A stretch of DNA of 5,477 nt, from contig CAKQBC010000179.1 in the NCBI GenBank assembly GCA_934215995.1, positions 1 to 5,477 on the forward strand, written 5' to 3'. A program made the translations under genes and the position numbers. Positions 1-4,652 of this stretch are shown piece by piece (within the stretch, counting starts at the first letter, position 1; each line of letters begins with the position of its first letter). This stretch comes from an uncultured Bacillus sp. Its GTDB lineage: Bacteria > Bacillota > Bacilli > Bacillales > DSM-1321. Under the pieces are notes generated by a model. The model was not told the DNA's origin. It saw nothing but the letters and a program-made list of their open reading frames with translations, and did no database searches.

Positions 1-17
1 TGAAATCGTTTCCTAAG

Positions 18-46
18 AAACCGCCTTCGGGCGGTTTTTTATTTTT
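18..46 (+). terminator. Rho-independent terminator of an upstream gene
   Basis: An 8-bp perfect stem (18-25 pairs with 30-37) closes the tetraloop TTCG, giving the very stable C(UUCG)G loop. It is followed by six T (35-40) and a second T-run (42-46). The gene it ends lies left of the window. The stem starts with AAA and ends with TTT, so it could also act weakly on the other strand, but no minus-strand gene runs into it here. Confidence 0.9.
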
Positions 47-76
47 CCGCCTTCCGAATGAAATAATACAGAATCG

Positions 77-94
77 TTCATACTAATTTATGAA
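77..94. repeat. Short inverted repeat upstream of the small zinc-knuckle gene
   Basis: TTCATA (77-82) and TATGAA (89-94) are inverted around a 6-nt AT-rich centre. The site lies 60 nt upstream of the small ORF at 154, in the only space available for its promoter. It could be an operator or part of the promoter, but I cannot identify a convincing -35/-10 pair here, and a 6-bp AT-rich repeat may be chance. Confidence 0.3.
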
Positions 95-153
95 ATGCAT
101 ATGAAGTTTCAATATAGCCATATTCCACTAGACATGAAGAAGGAGCTGCAGAC

Positions 154-288
154 ATGAAGTATATCGAAATTTGCCAAACATGCAGAGGAAAAGGAAGGTT
201 GCCTTTGCTTCAGTTCTTTTCGAAAAGCTGTGCGGATTGCAAGGGAAAAGGAAGGACAGTGACCAATTACCCTTCCAAGCATATCTGA
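154..288 (+). CDS. Small protein with two CxxCxGxG zinc-binding motifs (YuiA-like)
   Basis: This 44-residue ORF has a good ribosome binding site: AAGAAGGAG at 137-145, 8 nt before the ATG. The protein carries two copies of the DnaJ-type zinc knuckle, CQTCRGKG at residues 7-14 and CADCKGKG at residues 26-33, separated by a hydrophobic linker (LPLLQFF). Four cysteines in this arrangement normally bind one zinc ion. Tiny proteins with paired CxxCxGxG motifs occur in Bacillus; the YuiA family is the closest I can recall, but I cannot run a search. No membrane segment or signal peptide is visible. Its role is unknown; protein binding or redox sensing are only guesses. It stands alone after the terminator at 18-46, and no clear terminator of its own is visible. 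The repeated motif and the SD make a real gene likely despite the small size. Confidence 0.75.
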   Translation: MKYIEICQTCRGKGRLPLLQFFSKSCADCKGKGRTVTNYPSKHI

Positions 289-775
289 TCATCCCTCGAA
301 GCCCTTATCTCCCGGTCCCCCCCTGCCATGCTACGGACAGTGTGTATTTTTCATACTCTGTGCGCTTCAGGCTGATTTAAATGAAGATTATCCGTCTGAG
401 GCGCAGTCCCGGCTCTTGCGAGTTGCTTACTTTCCTCTCACCTTCCCAAACAGGCAATCACAGAAAACCACATAGACATGTACACCCGAATGCCTCTATT
501 GCACAATTCCGCCTAACATTCCACAAATAGGCATTACCACTATTCCATTTTTCTGCCGCACCCTCCTTGCAGTATAAAACTTCACTATTCCAATCAAACA
601 GCGATGCCCTTCTGGACTATGCCTTATATGATCCGTTCTGGCTTAAAGTGATTAAAACCCCATTTCTCCGTAATCACGTTTTAAATTTCCTATATTAGGT
701 TAGATGTAATCATGGACCAATTGTATAAGAGCAACAGGCTTTGAACCGCCCGGCATAGCATAATTTTTTCACACT
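289..775. other. Gene-poor intergenic region, no recognised feature
   Basis: About 490 nt with no ORF that has both a plausible start and coding character. A 10-nt direct repeat, CACTATTCCA, occurs at 538-547 and 583-592. On the minus strand an isolated SD-like AAGGAGGG lies near 561-568, but it leads only to an ATG-GAA-TAG minigene. I see no tRNA, no T-box or M-box signature and no strong terminator. The promoter of the transporter gene at 822 must lie here or just downstream. Confidence 0.5.
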
Positions 776-782
776 GGAGGTG
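759..782 (+). promoter_or_regulatory. Possible -10 element followed closely by a distant Shine-Dalgarno
   Basis: CATAAT (759-764) resembles a SigA -10 box, and GGAGGTG (776-782) is a near-consensus SD 11 nt later. The second transporter gene has the same arrangement (AATAAT 4604-4609, then GGAGGTG at 4620). No good -35 box is spaced correctly here: TTGAAC at 741-746 is only 12 nt away. The -10 assignment is therefore weak, while the SD itself is clear. Confidence 0.35.
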
Positions 783-785
783 AAT

Positions 786-814
786 GGGAATGCTGATCTC
801 CCCTGGACATTCCC
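786..814 (+). promoter_or_regulatory. Hairpin between SD and start codon of the first CNNM gene
   Basis: GGGAATG (786-792) and CATTCCC (808-814) form a perfect 7-bp stem with a 15-nt loop. The SD GGAGG (776-780) is 41 nt from the ATG at 822, too far for normal use. Folding this stem leaves 5 nt before and 7 nt after it, an effective spacing of about 12 nt. A competing pairing of the SD (776-781) with ATCTCC (796-801), including one G-U pair, would hide the SD; the two folds exclude each other. That this is functional is inference. Confidence 0.5.
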
Positions 815-828
815 TCGATAAATGTTAA
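790..828 (+). CDS. Possible 12-residue leader peptide overlapping the transporter start
   Basis: The ATG at 790 lies 9 nt after GGAGG (776-780), an ideal spacing, and opens a 12-codon frame (MLISPGHSLDKC). Its stop TAA (826-828) overlaps the ATG (822-824) of the transporter gene as ATGTTAA. This is the geometry of termination-reinitiation coupling. An in-frame ATG at 784 is too close to the SD. The second transporter gene has no equivalent ORF, which counts against this being the general mechanism. The peptide resembles nothing I know. Confidence 0.35.
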   Translation: MLISPGHSLDKC

Positions 829-2135
829 TCACAAAAATCATCATGATCGCTTTGTTGCTCGCATTTACTGCCTTTTTCGTAATCACTGAGTTTGCCATCA
901 TTAAAGTCCGTCCGTCACGGCTGGACCAACTGATTGCTGAAGGGAATAAAAATGCACTGGCAGCAAAGAAAGTAACATCTTCCCTTGATGAATACCTGTC
1001 TGCCTGCCAGCTTGGAATCACCATCACATCACTCGGATTGGGGTGGCTCGGGGAATCAACCATCGAACGGATCCTTGAGCCTGTTCTGCATTACCTGCCG
1101 ATCCCTGATTCAGCTATACTGCTTATATCTTTTGCACTGGCGCTGGCCATCATGACGTACCTGCATGTCGTTATCGGCGAATTGACACCGAAGACGTTCG
1201 CCATCTATAAGGCAGAAGCAGTAACCTTGGCAGTCGCAAGGCCCATAACCATCTTTTACCGGATTACGTATCCTTTCATAAAAATTCTGAATGGCTCCGC
1301 CCAGGTGATTGCCCGGCTGTTCGGACTGAAAGCCGGATCAGAGCATAATGCGGCCCTTTCTGAAGAGGAATTGAGGATCATTCTGACGGAGAGCTATGAA
1401 AAAGGGGCGATTAACCAATCAGAGTATAAATACGTGGACAGGATCTTCGATTTCGACAATCGGCTGGCCAAGGAAATCATGGTGCCAAGAACCGAAATCT
1501 GCACGATACAGGCGAGCGCCTCTTGGGATGAAATCCTCAATCTTGTGCAGAAAGAAAGGTATACCCGTTATCCTGTCGTGGATGGCGATAAGGATTCAAT
1601 TATAGGGGTTGTGCACCTGAAGGACCTGATAGCGATCGCCATAAGGCCAAACCGTTCTAAAGTTACCGTTATAGATATCCTTCATCCGATCATAAGTGTG
1701 ATCGAGATGATTCCGATCCATGACCTGCTGCTGAAAATGCAGAAAGAGCAGGCTCACATGGCACTTCTGTTCGATGAATACGGAGGCACTTCCGGAATCG
1801 TGACAGCTGAAGATATCATTGAAGAAATTGTCGGGGAAATCCGTGATGAATTCGATTCTGATGAAATTCCCGATATCCGGAAAATCGGGGACTATCATTA
1901 TATAATAGATTCCAAGGTTCTTCTTGATACAGTGAACGATCTGCTCAATACCCACCTTGAAGAAGAAGGAATCGACACAATCGGAGGGTGGATCCTTGCC
2001 AAAAAATACGATGTCCAAACGGGTGACAATATTTCAGACAGCGGCTTCACATTCACCGTGAAGGAAATGGAAGGTCACCATATATCCTATCTGGAAATCA
2101 AGCGCGAAAGTGAAAAACAGAATGAACAGAAATAG
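822..2135 (+). CDS. CNNM/CBS/CorC_HlyC family divalent-cation transporter
   Basis: This 437-residue protein is full length for the HlyC/CorC family (B. subtilis YhdP, YugS and MpfA are relatives). Residues 1-175 form the membrane CNNM (DUF21) domain, with an N-terminal hydrophobic segment, the conserved DEYLSACQLGIT at 56-67 and GELTPKT at 119-125. Two CBS domains follow, roughly 222-280 (opening VPRTE) and 284-343 (with DEYGGTSGIVTAEDI at 318-332). A CorC_HlyC domain (about 350-427, IDTIGGWIL at 384-392) ends the protein. CNNM/CorC proteins move Mg2+, mainly outward, with the CBS pair sensing nucleotide or Mg2+; that role is inferred from the family. The start at 822 is forced, since the codon just before it is an in-frame TAA (819-821), although the nearest SD is 41 nt away. 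The first membrane helix has Thr22 where the downstream paralog has Ser21. The gene converges on the ytvI-like gene and is closed by the terminator at 2186-2231. Confidence 0.95.
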   Translation: MLITKIIMIALLLAFTAFFVITEFAIIKVRPSRLDQLIAEGNKNALAAKKVTSSLDEYLSACQLGITITSLGLGWLGESTIERILEPVLHYLPIPDSAILLISFALALAIMTYLHVVIGELTPKTFAIYKAEAVTLAVARPITIFYRITYPFIKILNGSAQVIARLFGLKAGSEHNAALSEEELRIILTESYEKGAINQSEYKYVDRIFDFDNRLAKEIMVPRTEICTIQASASWDEILNLVQKERYTRYPVVDGDKDSIIGVVHLKDLIAIAIRPNRSKVTVIDILHPIISVIEMIPIHDLLLKMQKEQAHMALLFDEYGGTSGIVTAEDIIEEIVGEIRDEFDSDEIPDIRKIGDYHYIIDSKVLLDTVNDLLNTHLEEEGIDTIGGWILAKKYDVQTGDNISDSGFTFTVKEMEGHHISYLEIKRESEKQNEQK

Positions 2136-2185
2136 GGTTTAACCGGGCTTAGGCTTCCTTTTTCCCTATGGGAGGCAGCCGACAA

Positions 2186-2231
2186 CAACAAAAAAACATG
2201 GCACCTATGCAGGCGCCATGTTTTTTTGTTG
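2186..2231. terminator. Bidirectional terminator between convergent genes
   Basis: Bases 2186-2205 pair with 2212-2231 over 20 positions with a single A-C mismatch (2203/2214) around the 6-nt loop TATGCA. The GC core (CATGGC/GCCATG) is flanked by seven A on the left and seven T on the right, so both strands produce a stem followed by U-rich RNA. It serves the transporter gene ending at 2135 (+) and the ytvI-like gene ending at 2243 (-). Confidence 0.95.
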
Positions 2232-2242
2232 ATCCCCGAGGA

Positions 2243-3280
2243 TTAAATCGTTACCTTCCACCTTATAATCCCGGCTTTTTTAAGAGTTTCATAGACAATG
2301 ACCAAAGCAGGCCCGATAAACAGTCCCGCCACCCCAAGGACCTTTAATCCGATATACAGGCTGACAAGGGCAGCCAAAGGGGTAAGTCCCATATTGGCAG
2401 AGTACACTTTCGGCTCAACAATTCTCCTGACGACCGTAATGACGACAAACAGGATAATCAAGCCAATCCCCAGCGTACGCGCACCTTGCAGGATTGCAAT
2501 GACGGCCCAAGGTACAAGAACAGAACCCGTCCCTAAAATCGGAAGGATATCGACTACTACGATCAAGAGCGATAGCAATGTCGTGTATGGCACACCAAGG
2601 ATGCTTAATCCGGAAAAAGCCATGACAAACGTCAAAACACTCAAAATAATTTGCGCCTTCAGGAAGCCTACCCCAGCCTTTGTCAAATCATTGATGACCA
2701 AAGAGATTTTTTGGTACGTCACCGGATTGATTATAAGCTTGAACTTATTTTTCAAGTTTGGCAGCTCAAGGCTGATCAGGAATAATGCCACCATATAAAT
2801 GAGAAACTCCAGCAGAAAGCCCGGAATGAAGCCAGCAAACGCAAGCAATGCTTCAACGGTTGATGCCGTGAACCCTTCCAGCGAAGCAATCCCGTTCTCC
2901 ATCATTTTTTGCAGAGAAGGGATGATATCTTTCGGCAGGGAATCTGCATATTGCTCCCATTTCCGTATATACGGGAGAATGAGTGAGCTATAGATTTCCT
3001 TCACAAACCCCGGCGCCTTCTCCGATAGATTGATTGCCTGGCGAATCAGGACCGAAACCGTAAGATATGCCAGCCCGAGCAGGCTTCCTACATATATGAA
3101 GAAAGCCCCTGTGACACCGGCAAGCCTGTTCCCTTTCATCTTCTTCTGGATAAAGTTCACCAAACCGTCCAATAGGACTGCTGTAATGGCTGCGAAAATC
3201 AATGTCCAGGAATACGGGATTAAATAAAGTATGGCTGCTGCCAATGCAATTCGTATAAGCCATCTAAGCAGTGTCTGCAT
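2243..3280 (-). CDS. ytvI: AI-2E family (UPF0118) membrane permease, YtvI-like
   Basis: This 345-residue integral membrane protein has about seven or eight hydrophobic segments (near residues 8-40, 55-80, 145-172, 205-262, 268-285 and 302-330). A more polar stretch at 83-140 sits in between, the usual AI-2E (PerM/UPF0118) architecture. The family signatures are in the C-terminal half: DILPILGTG at 244-252, RRIVEPKV at 285-292, and GVAGLFIGPALVIV at 316-329. The DILPxxGTG and RRxxEPKV motifs and the length fit the YtvI subgroup best, so the symbol is a subgroup assignment, not proven orthology. Members transport various solutes or ions, and the substrate here is unknown. An AAGGGGGA SD (3284-3291) precedes the ATG. 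It lies 31 nt downstream of uppP on the same strand, so the two are probably co-transcribed. As I recall, B. subtilis also pairs a UPF0118 gene (yubA) with its uppP (yubB), which supports a conserved link. Confidence 0.9.
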   Translation of the reverse strand: MQTLLRWLIRIALAAAILYLIPYSWTLIFAAITAVLLDGLVNFIQKKMKGNRLAGVTGAFFIYVGSLLGLAYLTVSVLIRQAINLSEKAPGFVKEIYSSLILPYIRKWEQYADSLPKDIIPSLQKMMENGIASLEGFTASTVEALLAFAGFIPGFLLEFLIYMVALFLISLELPNLKNKFKLIINPVTYQKISLVINDLTKAGVGFLKAQIILSVLTFVMAFSGLSILGVPYTTLLSLLIVVVDILPILGTGSVLVPWAVIAILQGARTLGIGLIILFVVITVVRRIVEPKVYSANMGLTPLAALVSLYIGLKVLGVAGLFIGPALVIVYETLKKAGIIRWKVTI

Positions 3281-3311
3281 GCGTCCCCCTTCTTTCTTCT
3301 ACATTCTCAAA

Positions 3312-4094
3312 TCAAAAGTTCCCTGTCATCTGCATAAAAAGAATAAAAAAACCTAGAGCCCACACATAAATTGCGAAGCCCTTTAAAGAGTGTTTCTTCA
3401 AAAAGCCAACCATCCACCTGACTGCTATATAGCCGAAAAATGCAGACGCCAAGATCCCAATTAAAAGCGGCGTATAAGCCAGCTGTTCCCCCTTCCCTCC
3501 GGCCAGATCCATGCACTGAAGGAGCGTAGCCCCCACAATGGCAGGTGTGGACAGAAAGAAAGAAAAGTATGCTGCTGTCTCGCGGTCCAGCTTCCTCATG
3601 AGTGCCGCTGCAATTGTAAAACCGGATCTCGATATGGCCGGCAGGATTGCAGCTGCCTGAAAGACACCGATAAAAAGGGCGTCTCCGGTTGTGATATCCT
3701 TCATTTTCTTGCGGCCTTCCTGAATGGTTTCTGCAAACCAAAGCATACAGCCAGTCAGCAGAAACTCCCATCCGATTGTGACGCCGGTCTTCGATATGCT
3801 GTCAAAGAAATCCCGAAACGTAAATCCTACTATGACAGCCGGGACGGTACCTACGACCAATAGCCAGGTCATCTTCCCGAACGGATTCCGGAGGATTTGC
3901 AGAAATTCCTTTCTATAGAAAGCGAACACAGCGGCCAATGTCCCGATATGGAGCATTGTATCAAGCATAAGGCCTGCTTCCTGCAATTCGAACAAATGCC
4001 TGCCCAAATACAGGTGGCCTGTACTGCTGATCGGCAAAAATTCCGTTAACCCCTGAATAATCCCTAATATTAACGCCTCTAAATTACTTAGCAT
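3312..4094 (-). CDS. uppP: Undecaprenyl-diphosphatase (UppP/BacA family)
   Basis: This 260-residue polytopic membrane protein dephosphorylates undecaprenyl diphosphate to the monophosphate, recycling the lipid carrier for peptidoglycan and other wall polymers. Overexpression in this family gives bacitracin resistance. The first catalytic motif is QGLTEFLPISSTGH at residues 14-27, with Glu18, Ser24 and His27; Gln14 stands where E. coli BacA has its first Glu. The second motif is at 152-160, PAISRSGFT, with Arg156; the family consensus is PGxSRSxxT, so Gly is replaced by Ala153. The SD AAAGGG (4103-4108) lies 8 nt before the ATG. It is the first gene of a likely operon with the ytvI-like permease. 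The promoter candidate at 4284-4311 implies a leader of about 180 nt. Confidence in the family is high; full activity with Ala153 is assumed, not shown. Confidence 0.95.
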   Translation of the reverse strand: MLSNLEALILGIIQGLTEFLPISSTGHLYLGRHLFELQEAGLMLDTMLHIGTLAAVFAFYRKEFLQILRNPFGKMTWLLVVGTVPAVIVGFTFRDFFDSISKTGVTIGWEFLLTGCMLWFAETIQEGRKKMKDITTGDALFIGVFQAAAILPAISRSGFTIAAALMRKLDRETAAYFSFFLSTPAIVGATLLQCMDLAGGKGEQLAYTPLLIGILASAFFGYIAVRWMVGFLKKHSLKGFAIYVWALGFFILFMQMTGNF

Positions 4095-4112
4095 AGCACC
4101 CGCCCTTTACTT

Positions 4113-4262
4113 TCATAGGTAATAGCAGGCAACCATCCGCTTTTCTTGCAAAAGACTGCATGTATGTATGCCGGTCGAAGTATGGTATCGGGGTTGTTCA
4201 AGTTCATTTCTACATATTGTGGTAATTCGGCCTTTTTGCCTGAATGCGCATAGCAGCTGCAT
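4113..4262 (-). CDS. Possible 49-residue upstream ORF in the uppP leader
   Basis: An ATG at 4262 opens a 49-codon frame ending in TGA at 4113-4115. GAGG (4268-4271) lies 5 nt upstream, a modest SD. The product has four Cys (positions 5, 17, 35, 46) and several basic residues but no motif I recognise. Its stop overlaps (ATGA) an ATG that opens a 10-codon frame (4116-4084), which in turn overlaps the uppP start. It sits entirely between the predicted promoter and uppP, so it would be transcribed. Length and codon use are compatible with chance, so I rate it low. Confidence 0.2.
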   Translation of the reverse strand: MQLLCAFRQKGRITTICRNELEQPRYHTSTGIHTCSLLQEKRMVACYYL

Positions 4263-4283
4263 CCATTCCTCGCTGTTAATTTA

Positions 4284-4311
4284 ATTGTACTGCAAACACC
4301 TCTTTCGACAA
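4284..4311 (-). promoter_or_regulatory. Candidate SigA promoter for uppP and the ytvI-like gene
   Basis: Read on the minus strand, TTGTCG (4306-4311, 4 of 6 matches to TTGACA) is followed after 16 nt by TACAAT (4284-4289, 5 of 6 matches to TATAAT). Transcription would begin near 4277, leaving an untranslated leader of about 180 nt before the uppP ATG at 4094. This is the best -35/-10 pair I found upstream of uppP. Confidence 0.5.
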
Positions 4312-4384
4312 CAGTTTTTCTTCTTCAAATTCCCCATAAAATGAACCGGCCATCAGTCGGGTTAGCTTTTGCCCCAATGATCAC

Positions 4385-4429
4385 TGGCTGTCAAACCTCT
4401 CAGCCACCTTGGCATCTGTCCGGAGAGGT
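4385..4429 (+). other. Possible switching RNA structure or operator region
   Basis: TGGCTG (4385-4390) pairs perfectly with CAGCCA (4401-4406). Alternatively ACCTCTC (4395-4401) pairs with GAGAGGT (4423-4429), enclosing a small GCCA/TGGC hairpin (4403-4406 with 4410-4413). The two arrangements use the same bases and exclude each other, as in regulatory leaders. It matches no riboswitch class I know. It lies about 220 nt before the transporter start, and whether it is transcribed, and from which strand, is unknown. Confidence 0.25.
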
Positions 4430-4580
4430 GAAACAAGCCTTGCCGTAATACATATGTATGCATCCTTCCCGGCATAAAAAACCGTAAAATGTAAAACCGG
4501 CTTACTTCTTCCCTTTCCTTACCCAACATTTTTCAGGCATTAACCCGTCTGAACAGAAAGCGGCCGTATTGAACATGGAA

Positions 4581-4609
4581 TTAAGGGCAAAATCAAAACA
4601 AGCAATAAT
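4581..4609 (+). promoter_or_regulatory. Weak promoter candidate for the second CNNM gene
   Basis: TTAAGG (4581-4586) and AATAAT (4604-4609) are spaced by 17 nt. The -10 matches 5 of 6 consensus bases, while the -35 matches only 3 of 6. The first transporter gene has a similar AGCATAATT element at the same distance from its SD, compared with AGCAATAATT here, which lends some support. If used, transcription would start just before the SD, giving an mRNA leader of about 35-40 nt dominated by the hairpin. Confidence 0.3.
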
Positions 4610-4616
4610 TCGTCCT

Positions 4617-4649
4617 AAAGGAGGTGAAACCTTACAATCTGTAAGGTTT
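4617..4649 (+). promoter_or_regulatory. SD plus perfect 9-bp hairpin before the second CNNM gene
   Basis: AAAGGAGGTG (4617-4626) is a near-perfect SD but lies 28 nt (from GGAGG) before the ATG at 4653. The gap holds AAACCTTAC (4627-4635) and GTAAGGTTT (4641-4649), a perfect 9-bp stem with loop AATCT. Folded, the SD would be about 5 nt from the ATG, or about 11 nt if the three basal A-U pairs open. No start codon lies at a normal distance from this SD. As DNA, the same palindrome (TTACA-ATC-TGTAA core) could instead be a repressor operator. Confidence 0.55.
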
Positions 4650-4652
4650 GAC

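Larger units (their letters stand above)
4095..4652. other. Divergent intergenic region between uppP and the second CNNM gene
   Basis: These 558 nt separate two genes that point away from each other, so both promoters should be here. The left part is the uppP leader, with a promoter candidate at 4284-4311. The middle (about 4385-4429) holds mutually exclusive hairpins. The right end carries the SD and hairpin of the transporter gene. A perfect minus-strand TTGACA (4389-4394) has no matching -10 box. No tRNA, M-box or T-box signature is visible. Confidence 0.6.

Noticed and set aside
171..380. 69-codon ORF overlapping the small zinc-knuckle gene
   Set aside because: It lacks its own SD and is the out-of-frame shadow of the 154-288 gene, which has the SD and the paired CxxCxGxG motifs.
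556..600. Minus-strand promoter (TTGATT, 15 nt, TATACT) next to an AAGGAGGG SD
   Set aside because: The spacing is short, the SD would overlap the transcription start, and the following ATG meets a stop after two codons.
289..775. Possible Mg2+ riboswitch (M-box) upstream of the first transporter
   Set aside because: I looked for the conserved M-box core and found none. There is also no terminator-like stem with a T-run just before the gene.
710..1063. 117-codon antisense ORF over the start of the first CNNM gene, similar in sequence to the antisense ORF at 4502-5053
   Set aside because: The resemblance of the two antisense translations (e.g. PSWQAD-Y-S) is a mirror of the conserved sense codons for DEYLSACQLGI. 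There is no SD or independent support.
3307..3771. 154-codon minus-strand ORF overlapping uppP in another frame
   Set aside because: The uppP frame contains all the family motifs across the same DNA; this frame is rich in Cys, Gly and Arg and matches nothing.
4366..4394. Perfect minus-strand TTGACA (-35) at 4389-4394
   Set aside because: No acceptable -10 box occurs 15-19 nt downstream; the pair at 4306-4311 and 4284-4289 is better placed for uppP.
4575..4652. N-terminal extension of the second CNNM protein from ATG 4575
   Set aside because: The frame is open, but the added 26 residues have no counterpart in the paralog, no good SD precedes 4575, and it would bury a near-perfect SD inside the gene. 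Kept only as an alternative.
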